From NCBI GenBank assembly GCA_963731035.1, contig CAVSUY010000016.1, forward strand, positions 107,394-171,393: a stretch of DNA of 64,000 nucleotides, read 5' to 3'. The stretch comes from JAANXG01 sp963731035 (lineage in GTDB: Bacteria; Pseudomonadota; Gammaproteobacteria; Arenicellales; JAANXG01). This document shows positions 16,839 through 25,124 of this stretch, one piece after another (the stretch's first letter is position 1; the number at the start of each line of letters is the position of its first letter). Made by a program: the position numbers and the translations under genes. The notes beneath the pieces are model-generated. The model saw only the letters and a list, made by a program, of their open reading frames with translations. It did no database searches and was not told where the DNA came from.

Positions 16839-16882
16839 AACGAAGGGATGGGCGTATAGGAACGAAGGGATGGGCGTATAGG
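16839..16882 (+). repeat. Perfect 22-bp tandem duplication
   Basis: Bases 16839-16860 and 16861-16882 are identical 22-mers beginning AACGAAGGGATGGGCG. The second copy ends exactly where the arm of hairpin element 2 starts. Confidence 0.9.
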
Positions 16883-16989
16883 CATGAACCGGGGAGGGGT
16901 TTCAGCGGGCGTCTGGAGGCATGGATGCCGGAGGCGAGCCTACAGGGAGGTACTCGCGGCGTCCCGCTGAAACCCCTCCCCGGTTCATG
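16883..16989. repeat. Large hairpin element 2
   Basis: A perfect 27-base inverted repeat (16883-16909, beginning CATGAACCGGGG, and 16963-16989) surrounds a 53-base centre containing GGATGCCGGAGGCGAGCC. It shares the centre with element 1, but the arms differ in sequence while both remain self-complementary and both begin with CATG. Bases 16507-17188 hold only this and neighbouring repeats; no gene is supported. Confidence 0.85.
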
Positions 16990-17079
16990 CACAGCACTCC
17001 CGCCAAGAATCTGAACACTCCCACCACCCAGCGACCCCACAAGATATTCAAATCCCACGACCACAACCCGACATGGGTT

Positions 17080-17101
17080 GTCGGGATGAATCCGACCTAC
17101 A
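17080..17101. repeat. REP-like GTCGGG palindrome, copy 2
   Basis: GTCGGGATGAATCCGACCTA is the same core as at 11126 and 20224 and is preceded by ATGGGTT, as in copy 1. Confidence 0.5.
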
Positions 17102-17188
17102 GTGTCCCGCTGAAACTGCTGCTGGCCGACGGCGGTTCAGCTCCTTCCGGACGTTGAGAAGTATGCGGCGACCGAAAAGTAGTCCCGG

Positions 17189-17506
17189 CTATTTACACTT
17201 GGGCTCGAGTTTCTTGGCGGTCAGCACGCCGACGGCCTGCGCGGTGACATTGTGCTGCTTGGCAATCCGCTCGTACTCGGCCTTCCTCTTGGTGTTGATG
17301 TCATTGACCATGGCTTTGACATCGGGCGTGGCAGTGCCGGTGGGCTTCAGGTAGCCCGTGGGCAGCTCGCAGACCATACCCTGCTGCTTCGCCTGGTCCA
17401 GGTTGGCGGCGTGAGCGGCCGTCAGTGGCAGGGCGAGGAACACTCCCAGGGCCAGGCTCGGAACCAGCGAGTTCTTGAAAGATTTCATCAGCGTCTGAGT
17501 CGACAT
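17189..17506 (-). CDS. ydbL: YdbL family periplasmic protein (DUF1318)
   Basis: A 105-residue protein with a Sec signal peptide (hydrophobic 14-30, cleavage near AHA) and a DUF1318 domain with KQQGMVCELPTGYLKP and the closing KRKAEYERIAKQHNVTAQAV. In E. coli YdbL assists the YdbH-YnbE intermembrane bridge that carries phospholipids to the outer membrane. The gene follows ynbE by 14 bases. Met7 is an alternative start. Confidence 0.88.
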   Translation of the reverse strand: MSTQTLMKSFKNSLVPSLALGVFLALPLTAAHAANLDQAKQQGMVCELPTGYLKPTGTATPDVKAMVNDINTKRKAEYERIAKQHNVTAQAVGVLTAKKLEPKCK

Positions 17507-17520
17507 GCGCTTCGCTCCAC

Positions 17521-17712
17521 TTAAAACAGGTCTTTGTTCTGTTTGAGCATCGTATCAATGTCCTTCTCCACTTTGACGCGGATCTCGTGCTCGATCTTGA
17601 TGTTCATGTTGATTTCGATGGGTTTCTCCGGTGCTTCCATTTTCACCGTGGGAGAGCACGCCGCCAGCCATATTCCGGTCAGCAACGCCATTCCACATAT
17701 TCTTAGTTTCAT
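17521..17712 (-). CDS. ynbE: YnbE family outer-membrane lipoprotein
   Basis: A 63-residue lipoprotein with lipobox LAAC (lipidated Cys19). The mature part KPIEINMNIKIEHEIRVKVE is the YnbE signature and is strand-forming. In E. coli YnbE forms beta-strand stacks with the C terminus of YdbH in the outer membrane. It lies 33 bases downstream of the ydbH homologue and 14 bases upstream of ydbL, in the E. coli order. Confidence 0.88.
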   Translation of the reverse strand: MKLRICGMALLTGIWLAACSPTVKMEAPEKPIEINMNIKIEHEIRVKVEKDIDTMLKQNKDLF

Positions 17713-17745
17713 GCGGTAGACTCGATTGGGCCAACAGGCCCTATT

Positions 17746-19930
17746 CTAATCGTCATTCAACGATGGTGTCTCCCCGGACGTTGACGAGAAGTCCTTCTTT
17801 TGAAGCGTTTCGATGATCGCCCGGTCGAAGTCCCCCGTGACAAAAAAGGCGCGGAACAGGGCCGGGAGTCGGCCGTGAATAGTGGGGTTCAAGGCGATCA
17901 GATGGCCGTTCAGGACATTGGGGTTGCTGCCAACGATGCGTGCGGTAATTCTGTATTCGCCGTCCGGCTTGTATAGGAGACTGGCTTTCAGTTCCTTGTA
18001 CTTGAAATCCTGCAGCGCCCGCAATGCGATATTGTCCAACTGGGTGGCAGCCGCCGCATCCGGGCCCATGCTGAATTTCAGGACACCCGGCCGGATGCTG
18101 TGGAGGTCGCCTTCGTTGATCTCGATTCCTCCATCCTTCGCGTACACCACCCGTATCGGTCCCGTGACCGCACCGGTGAGCTGGGTGGACTTCAGGTCGA
18201 AGAAGTTCATGATCTTCTCCAGCGACATGCTGTCGACATCAGCCAGGAATTCGAACTTGTCGTCGTTCAGGTTGATAGAGGCGGGGTGGATCGAGATCTC
18301 GCCGCCGAACAAGTGGAGACTCGCGGCGTCGATGTGTATTTCGGGAAGGGCGAGGCGCAGCTTCAACTCCGCATTCTCCGCCACCACCCCCGCTCCGAGC
18401 TTCAGTGATGGAACCGAAAGTCCCACGGTCAGCTGGTCGATAGTGTTACCTTGGTTGGCGACACGGGCCTCCATCCCGCGGATTTCCATCTGGTCCAGGT
18501 CGGCGTTCACCGGGCCGGCGGTCAGGGCGAGCCCGGTCTGCTCGCCCTTGGGGTTCCATTGGAACCGGTAGCGCCCGTCGACGTCGCCGCTCTTCACCGT
18601 CAGTTGCCGCGCGATCGACTGGGTGTACACCTGAAGGCTGGGCGACAAAGCCGCCACGGCGTCATGGCCGGATATCTCCACCAAGCCCTGGCCCTCCGAA
18701 ATCTGAAGCTTCCAGCTCAAAGCCGGTAGGCCGGGGCCATTGCCGTTTCCTCCTGCCGTCAGCGATGTCCCGGTCCAGGACCAGGTTCCGTCGAGGTCGT
18801 AGTGAGACAGGCCCTTGGGCCAGCCGGACAGCCGCACGCCCTTTGCACTGATGGTTCCCCGGGTCCCGGCCGCGGTGAGCGATGGCACGGTGACTTCGAC
18901 TTCGTCCGCGTCCATGCCAAGTTGTTTGAGACTGGGTTCCGCGGCGTTGAAGGTCAGGCCCTTGGAGTCTTTCCAGGTCCAGTGGGGGTTGTGCGCCGTG
19001 AAAGTGGTCTGGGGGTCCAGAGCGAACTCGAGTCCGGCGGCCCCGGTTCCCGACCAGGAGGTACCGGTGCGGCCGATGCTGTATCCCGAGGGCGTTGTAA
19101 AGTCGATGCTCTGGAAGAGACGGGTCGATGCGTCGCGTTTATCGTGTACGACCATCGCACCGAGCACCCGGGCGGAGAAGTCCATATTGCGCGCGATCGT
19201 GCCCTTGACGTGGACCTCCTTGCCGTCGATGTCGAACGGCGCCAGCTCGGCCTTGATCGCTTCCGGTATCGTCGCGCTCGCGTGAATCCACTTGGTGACG
19301 TTTCCGGGATCGACACTAGCGTCGAAATGAACGGGATACTCTCCGTTTAGGGCCGCATCCAGCGTCAGCAATGATGCGCCGCGTGCATCCACTATCGTAA
19401 GAGTCTGGCGGTTCCGGCCCGGATTGCCCAGGCTTGCCGACAACTCCGGGGTGTGGACGATGGCCACCAACCCCCCCGCCGGCCCGGACCTCGACTCCAG
19501 CGACAGGGGGACTCGCACTTCGCCCCACGGTGTCCGCGCCCGGATGTCGAGCGATTTGATCCGCAGCGGAAAGGGTAGGAAGCGCGGGAACAGCCGCGGG
19601 GACCGGGACGGACGCGCCGCCGCCGGCGGGCGCCAGCGTCAAGCGGGCCTGTTCGATGTCCACGCCACGAATCTGGAAAGGCCACAACCGGTATCGGACG
19701 ACGGCATGTTTCGCGTCCAGGCTCATCTGACTATCGTTCACGCCTATGGCCGCCACATCGATTTCCGTCGGGCCGACGGACTCGATCTCCAGACTTCTCA
19801 CGTCGAACACGCCGCTGAGAACGCGCACGGCGATGTTGGCCAGTATCGCCGGCGCCGCCGCATACAGGAGTGCGAGAGTGCCGCCGACGACCGCCAGTGT
19901 GATCAGGAAACGTCTGCTGCGTGTTTTCAT
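17746..19930 (-). pseudogene. ydbH: YdbH homologue interrupted by a single frameshift
   Basis: YdbH is an AsmA-like inner-membrane protein that bridges the periplasm for phospholipid transport. The start region (19930 downward) gives a membrane anchor (RRFLITLAVVGGTLALLYAA) and AsmA-like strands (VRSLEIESVGPTEIDVAAIG). Near 19570-19605 the frame is lost. In the next frame the sequence resumes as RFLPFPLRIKSLDIRARTPWGE and runs uninterrupted to 17746, ending in the conserved PF11739 region (SLEKIMNFFDLKSTQLTGAV, IRPGVLKFS). Combined length would be about 725 residues; E. coli YdbH is longer. Apart from the shift there are no stops, so this is either very recent decay, programmed or phase-variable shifting, or an assembly error. 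Confidence 0.82.
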
Positions 19931-20009
19931 GAACGCCGGCCATCATAACCCAACTGGCGCCGCGGGCGGTTCGCGGGCCTGTCTTCCTCGGAGCTGGGGG
20001 CGCGCTACC

Positions 20010-20079
20010 TGGATGCCGGGGGGCGAGTCTATACGGACGTACTCGTGGCGTACCGCTGAAACCCCGCCCTGGTTCATGC
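20010..20079 (+). repeat. Truncated third copy of the hairpin element
   Basis: CTGGATGCCGGGGGGCGAG and a right arm ending TGGTTCATG (20053-20079) match the centre and right arm of element 2 with several differences. The left arm is missing. It lies in the 329-base gap between ydbH and the protease gene, which has no supported gene. Confidence 0.65.
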
Positions 20080-20223
20080 ACGGCACTCGCGTCAATAGCC
20101 TGTGCTCCTTCACCACGTAGCGAGTCCCCCTCGAAGACAATTCAAACCCTACCGACGGAGGTGGCCGTGGTTGGTTAGTTGGAGGTGGCTGAATGTTATC
20201 CTACAGGTGGCTGGACGTGGGTA

Positions 20224-20241
20224 GTCGGGGTGAATCCCGAC
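20224..20241. repeat. REP-like GTCGGG palindrome, copy 3
   Basis: GTCGGGGTGAATCCCGAC: arms GTCGGG and CCCGAC around GTGAAT. It is placed 19 bases past the stop of the convergent protease gene. Confidence 0.5.
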
Positions 20242-20259
20242 CTGCTACGATTACGTCCG

Positions 20260-21624
20260 TTACAGGTATCCCCAAGCCTTGAGGCGCTGATACGAATACT
20301 GGGCGGCCTCGCCCTGCTTCACCTGCTGCAGGTAGCGGTAATACTCTTCCGCCGCGGCCTTGTTCTGCTGCATGTTCTCCAGCGACACCGCCTTGAGAAA
20401 GGTGGTGTTGGGATTGCCGGGCAGCAGCTTCTCGTAACGATCGAACTCCTGGTAAGCCGCCTCGTAGTCTCCGCCGTACAGGCGGGTCAGGCCGACCAGG
20501 TGGTGAGCCTGCGCTTCCTGCGGATAGACGTTCTCGGCATGCGCGAAGTAGCGATTCGCCTCCGAAGGCTTTTCCTGGGCCAGCAGGCTCTTACCCAGCA
20601 GAACGTTGCCCGTGTAGTCGTCCGGGGCGAGGCGGACTGCGGAACGAAAGAACTTTTCCGCACCCGCGTAGGCCTTGCCGCCCATCTCCCTCTCGCCGTT
20701 TTGCTGCTCCGAGATCGACGGCTTGAGCCGCCGCACGGAAGCGGTCTCGTCCATGAAGCGCTCCCGATACAAGGGTGCGCTCCTGTCGTCGGGATATTCC
20801 TCGGCAACACGCTTCACCGCCGTCTGATAGCGTTCCTCGCTGGGCGGATGGGTGGAAAACATCAATTCCATCGCCGATGGCTTGCGCTTATTTTCCGAGC
20901 GCAGCACGTCCATGACACCCACCATGCCCTCCGGGTTGTACCCGGCCCGCGTCATGTACTCCATGCCCAGCGTATCCGCCTCGCGCTCATGATCCCGGCT
21001 GTAGTGAGCCAGCAGGGCACCGGCCCCGAGGGAGCCGAGCCCCGCCACAACGTTTCCCAGGCCCGCTTGCTTGCTGCTGGCGTAGACCGCGCCCCCCATT
21101 ACCACGGCCTGAGCGATCATGGTCTTGCCCGCTTGTTCGGCGGCGTGCCGGGCCGCGACGTGGCCGACCTCGTGTCCCAGCACCCCGGACACCTCCGCCT
21201 CGTTCTCCGCGTCCACCAGCAGCCCGCGGGTCATCGCAATGCTGCCGCCGGGGAAGGCGTACGCATTGACGTGATTGGCGTTTACTGCCCGGAACGAATA
21301 GGGCATGTCGGGCCGGTGGGAGACGGAGGCCAGGTGGGTGCCGATGCCGGACAGGTAGCCGTTTACCGAGGCGTCCTGGACCGGCCCGTAGTCCGCCGAG
21401 AACTGGTGCGGCGACTGCAGGCGGTCCGTGCCGATTTCCTGGGATCGGGACATTCCCACCAGCATCGATTTGCCCGTTACCGGATCGGTGGCGCAGCCGT
21501 GCATCACCCCGGTGCTCAGGCCGACCCCGGCGGCGGACATGAGCCACAGGAACCGGCGGCGGTCCATGCGCCTGGAGCGGATCAGAATCAGCGGCTGCCG
21601 CAGTATCGAGCGACGTTCGGACAC
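20260..21624 (-). CDS. M48 metalloprotease with TPR domain, BepA/YfgC-like
   Basis: A 454-residue zinc metalloprotease. HEVGH (151-155) supplies two zinc ligands and the catalytic Glu; YSRDHEREAD holds the third ligand. The C-terminal half is a TPR-like helical repeat region (LLGKSLLAQEKPSEANRYF and similar units). In E. coli BepA edits outer-membrane protein assembly in the periplasm. The N terminus has RRRFLWL followed by a hydrophobic stretch, compatible with Tat or Sec export. The GTG at 21624 is preferred because GGGAGG lies 8 bases upstream; Met20 is an alternative start. The frame is open further upstream but without a signal. Confidence 0.87.
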   Translation of the reverse strand: MSERRSILRQPLILIRSRRMDRRRFLWLMSAAGVGLSTGVMHGCATDPVTGKSMLVGMSRSQEIGTDRLQSPHQFSADYGPVQDASVNGYLSGIGTHLASVSHRPDMPYSFRAVNANHVNAYAFPGGSIAMTRGLLVDAENEAEVSGVLGHEVGHVAARHAAEQAGKTMIAQAVVMGGAVYASSKQAGLGNVVAGLGSLGAGALLAHYSRDHEREADTLGMEYMTRAGYNPEGMVGVMDVLRSENKRKPSAMELMFSTHPPSEERYQTAVKRVAEEYPDDRSAPLYRERFMDETASVRRLKPSISEQQNGEREMGGKAYAGAEKFFRSAVRLAPDDYTGNVLLGKSLLAQEKPSEANRYFAHAENVYPQEAQAHHLVGLTRLYGGDYEAAYQEFDRYEKLLPGNPNTTFLKAVSLENMQQNKAAAEEYYRYLQQVKQGEAAQYSYQRLKAWGYL

Positions 21625-21784
21625 GGATGAGCCTCCCTTTCGGCGTTGGCGTTCAAGTGAAGCGGATTTTTCCGAAAAGGTCCAGACCCGCAGAGGTCCC
21701 CGCGGCGCCGCGAGGCGGCCTGGAGCGCGCAATTGCGCGGCGCCGTGAGATATAATCCGGAGAATTCCACTACAGGTGTTGCCA

Positions 21785-21973
21785 GTGACGGAGACTGTTG
21801 AAGTCGAACCCGATGTCGAAGAGGTATCCTGCGACGGCGGGAAGACCTTCGGGCATCCTCGCATCTACCTCATGCTCGGCGATGACGGCCTGGCAGAGTG
21901 CTACTACTGTGGCAGGCGTTTCTTACGCAAAGGCGCCGGTGCGCGCGCTTCAACGACTGACGCGGCCTGGTGA
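21785..21973 (+). CDS. Zinc-finger CHCC protein (NDUFS6-like)
   Basis: A small protein of 62 residues from the GTG at 21785 (65 from the GTG at 21776). Ligands are visible in VSCDGG, GHPR and ECYYCGRRF, the C-H-C-C pattern of PF10276, related to the complex I accessory subunit NDUFS6. Bacterial members are of unknown role. AGG sits 9 bases before 21785 and TATAAT is at 21751-21756. Its stop overlaps the start of the next gene by 4 bases (GTGA). Confidence 0.8.
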   Translation: MTETVEVEPDVEEVSCDGGKTFGHPRIYLMLGDDGLAECYYCGRRFLRKGAGARASTTDAAW

Positions 21974-22215
21974 CACGGTACCCTGGCAGCAGTCGGAATC
22001 CACTGGTCCGGATCGCGGTTTCGGTGATCCGGGTATATCAGTACTGCTTGTCGCCCTTGGTGGGACCGTGCTGCCGCCACCTGCCCACGTGCTCCGAGTA
22101 CGCGGAGGAGGCGATACGCAGGCACGGCCTGTCGCGCGGCGGCTGGCTGGCCCTCCGGCGCCTCGGCCGGTGCCATCCCTGGGGAAGCAGCGGCTACGAT
22201 CCCGTTCCGGATTGA
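21970..22215 (+). CDS. yidD: Membrane protein insertion efficiency factor YidD
   Basis: An 81-residue YidD, which assists YidC-dependent insertion of inner-membrane proteins. Signature: YQYCLSPLVGPCCRHLPTCS followed by EYAEEAIRRHG and WGSSGYDPVP. It starts with GTG inside the preceding stop (GTGA overlap), so it is probably translationally coupled to the zinc-finger gene. The usual site of yidD is between rnpA and yidC; here it is elsewhere. Confidence 0.9.
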   Translation: MTRYPGSSRNPLVRIAVSVIRVYQYCLSPLVGPCCRHLPTCSEYAEEAIRRHGLSRGGWLALRRLGRCHPWGSSGYDPVPD

Positions 22216-22266
22216 GGTCCCGCTCGCACCGGCGCGACGAGTGCGGCCGGAAGGGGCGACTTGGAC

Positions 22267-22743
22267 ATGGGAAAGGAAATCGAACGCAAGTTCCTGGTCG
22301 TAGGTGAATCCTGGCGTTCCAGTGTTCAGCGCCGGGAGCGCTTCGAGCAGGGCTACCTCGCCATCACCGCGGACTGTGCAGTGCGCGTGCGAATTGCCGG
22401 GGGAGAGGCCGCGCTCAACATCAAGAACGCCACCCTGGACATCGAGCGGCACGAGTACCAGTACCCGGTTCCTCTGACTGATGCGCGGGAAATACTGACA
22501 CTGCTGTGCGCGGGCCGATCGCTTTCCAAGATTCGGCACTGGGTGCGTCACGAAGGCGACTTGTGGGAAGTGGATGTGTTCGAGGGCGCCAACCGGGGCC
22601 TGGTGCTTGCCGAACTGGAGATCGAGCACCGCGAGCAGCGCTTCACCATCCCCGGCTGGGTGGGGGAGGAAGTATCGGGTGATCCCCGTTATCTCAACTC
22701 CTATCTCGCGGTGACGCCCTTCAACACCTGGGACCGCGATTGA
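22267..22743 (+). CDS. CYTH domain protein
   Basis: A 158-residue CYTH (triphosphate tunnel metalloenzyme) protein. EIERKFLV is the ExExK signature at the start; VRVRIAGGEAALNIK and WEVDVFEG and LAELEIE supply further charged tunnel strands. Members include inorganic triphosphatases and class IV adenylate cyclases; this short stand-alone form is most often a triphosphatase. A TTG at 22261, with GAAGGGG just ahead, is an alternative start. Confidence 0.88.
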   Translation: MGKEIERKFLVVGESWRSSVQRRERFEQGYLAITADCAVRVRIAGGEAALNIKNATLDIERHEYQYPVPLTDAREILTLLCAGRSLSKIRHWVRHEGDLWEVDVFEGANRGLVLAELEIEHREQRFTIPGWVGEEVSGDPRYLNSYLAVTPFNTWDRD

Positions 22744-22824
22744 GCGGCGCCCGGGTGGGAGGCGAGCCTGTCCCGGGTGTCCGGCCTCTCATGCAATCGG
22801 CGCTGCGACCCGCCGGCAAAATCG

Positions 22825-24018
22825 ATGGGCGCTGACTCCCGCTATGTTTCATTCCTGCTTCGCTGGCACGGCTTGTGGGGCCGCCGCAGCGGGTCCGACG
22901 GCTTGCGCCACGCGGTCAGGCAGTTGCAGGGCATCGATCTACCCCTTTCCGAGTTTGAGAACGCCATCCTCCGTGCGCGGGTCCCGGACTACTCGCCGCT
23001 GCAGCTCGACGAGCTGATCGGTTCCGGTGAAGTGTTGTGGCAGGGGAGTCAGCCCCTCGGGGAACGCGACGGGATGCTGCAGCTGTTTTTGAGGAGCGAC
23101 TTCCCGTCCCTCGGCCGTATCACCTTGTTTGCCCCCGGCTCCCGCGAAAAACGGATCCGGGAACTGTTGCTGGAACAGGGTGGGCTTGAATTCGAGCAGC
23201 TCACCGGCCGGTTGGGAGGGTTTCCCGACGATATTATGAAAACCCTATGGAAGCTGGCATGGAATGGCGAGGTAACGAGCAGCTCGCTGGATGCCCTGCG
23301 CGCCCGCCGGGCCGTCGCCGCAACACGCTATCACCCGCGCCCCAGGCCGCGGTATGCCACTCGCAGGCGGCTGCCGCCGGGTGCCGTGGGACGCTGGACC
23401 CTGCTGTCCGGACCGGACTCCGGATTCGCGCCGGAGAGCGAGCGTCGACTCGCCCTGGCCAGGCAGTTGCTGGATCGTCTCGGAATCGCCTGCCCGGCAA
23501 CGCTCGCCGGCGAGGCAACGGGCTTCGATGGATGGCTGCCGCTTTTTGAGCAGCTCCGAGCATTGGGCGCGGCGCACCGGACACGATTGCTCGACGCCGG
23601 TGGCCCCGTTCAGTTCGCGGCCGCCGGCGCGGAGCAGGTTTGGAATGAATCGGCGGAGCCCGCCGGGGGCGTGCTGGCCGCGTGCGACCCAGCCAGCCCC
23701 TTCGGGACCGCGCTACCGTGGCCCCCGATGATGGCGGACCACCGTCCCCAGCGTGCGCCCGGAGCCCGTATATTCATCAGCGACGGCAAGCTGTCGGCGT
23801 ACCTGGCTCGCAATGGAAGGCGTCTCTACGCGGCGAAAGACATCGATGATCCCCGCCCGCTGATACGCTTGTTGAAGCAAACAGTCGGCGGCAATCCATT
23901 GTTCCTCGAGCTGATCAATGGGGAACGGCCCTACGTGACACCCTGGCACCGGGAACTGGTGGCGGCGGGCTTTTCTCCCTCGCGACGGGGCTATCTCCTG
24001 CGGGCGGAGTCCAGTTGA
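22825..24018 (+). pseudogene. C-terminal fragment of a large Lhr-type helicase, helicase core missing
   Basis: The 397 residues resemble the region after the helicase core in large Lhr proteins: FLLRWHGLW, GLRHAVRQLQGIDLP, PARV-like ILRARVPDYSPLQLDELI, GEVLWQGSQPLGERDG and WKLAWNGEVTSSSLDALRAR, ending in the usual C terminus (GFSPSRRGYLL). Full Lhr proteins of this kind have about 1400-1600 residues with DEAD/H motifs in the first half; the sequence upstream is instead the intact CYTH gene. So it is a 5'-truncated remnant or an unusual stand-alone C-terminal domain. The frame is open and free of stops; GTG 22777 and ATG 22825 are possible starts, neither with a good binding site. Confidence 0.7.
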
Positions 24019-24233
24019 CCGGCGAGCGCGACCGCGCCGGGAGATGGAATACCAGTACCGCATGAACCTGGCGAGGTCTTCATGGGGCAAAACGCCAGCT
24101 TCGGCCTGGACGAGCGGGTTCGCGCTGGTCGGAAAGAACGGGTTCGGGAAACTGGATTGGTGACGGTCCGGCTGTGTTACGGCGAGCTTTGCGGAGGATG
24201 CCCCTTCGATTGGGGATGGAAGGCGGCCGGCGG

Positions 24234-25124
24234 CTAGGCGTGAAGGATTTGTTTCAGCGTTGTACCGAACTCGGAGGGGTTTGGTACTATGTGGGCACCT
24301 GCTTCCCCGAGCAGCTCGGTTTTTTCGGCGGCGCTTTCTCCGGCCGACCGGATGATGGCGCCGGCGTGTCCCATGCGCCGGCCCATCGGGGCCGACATGC
24401 CGGCGATATAGGCGGCCACTGGTTTGGTCATGTGGTCATGGATGTAGGCTGCCGCCTCGGCCTCCTGGGGTCCGCCGATCTCGCCGATCAGAAGCACTGC
24501 CCGGGTATCGGAATCCCGCTCGAACAGCTCCAGGATGTCGCGGAAAGAGCTGCCGTTGATGGGATCGCCGCCGATGCCGACGCTCGTGCTCACGCCAATG
24601 CCCAACGCCTTCATCTGCGAGGCGGCCTCGTAGCCGAGGGTTCCCGAGCGGGCCACGATACCCACGCTGCCCGGCATATAGATATGGTCCGGCATGATGC
24701 CCAGGAGAGCGCGGCCGGGACTGATGGTGCCCGCGCAATTCGGTCCCGTCAGCCGCATGCCGCCATCCACTTCGCGTCCTCGCAGGTAGCGTTTTACCCG
24801 CATCATGTCCTGGGCCGGGATGCCGTCGGTGACGCTGACGCAGTAACGTATACCCGCTTCCGCCGCTTCCATGATGGCGTCCGCTGCGAACGGCGGCGGC
24901 ACGAATACGATGGAGGCCTCGGCGCCGGTCTCGCGTACTGCTTCGCGTACACTGTTGAACACAGGCTTGTCCAGGTCCGGATGCATACGATCTCCCTTGC
25001 CCGGCGTCACGCCGCCGACGATGCGCGTCCCGTAGGCGAGCATCTCACCGGCGTGGAAGCTGGCGGTCTGGCCGGTGAAGCCCTGCACGATGCAGCGCGT
25101 GTTCTGGTCTATCAAGATGCTCAT
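24234..25124 (-). CDS. mtkB: Malate-CoA ligase subunit beta (SucD-like)
   Basis: A 296-residue SucD-fold protein. GHAGAI contains the phosphorylated histidine; GPNCAG and SRSGTLGYEA-type motifs (here ARSGTLGYEA) are conserved. SVGIGGDPINGSSF, ITDGIPAQDMMRVKRYLR-like VTDGIPAQDMMRVKRYLR and PPPFAADAIMEAAEAG match methylotroph MtkB more closely than SucD. With MtkA it makes malyl-CoA from malate, CoA and ATP. It overlaps mtkA by 4 bases (ATGA) and is last in an operon with mcl and an aminotransferase. Confidence 0.9.
   Translation of the reverse strand: MSILIDQNTRCIVQGFTGQTASFHAGEMLAYGTRIVGGVTPGKGDRMHPDLDKPVFNSVREAVRETGAEASIVFVPPPFAADAIMEAAEAGIRYCVSVTDGIPAQDMMRVKRYLRGREVDGGMRLTGPNCAGTISPGRALLGIMPDHIYMPGSVGIVARSGTLGYEAASQMKALGIGVSTSVGIGGDPINGSSFRDILELFERDSDTRAVLLIGEIGGPQEAEAAAYIHDHMTKPVAAYIAGMSAPMGRRMGHAGAIIRSAGESAAEKTELLGEAGAHIVPNPSEFGTTLKQILHA

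Noticed and set aside
20179..21630. 483-codon plus-strand frame opposite the M48 protease
   Set aside because: The minus strand encodes HEVGH, the third zinc ligand motif and TPR units; the plus product is low-complexity Leu/Arg/Gly.
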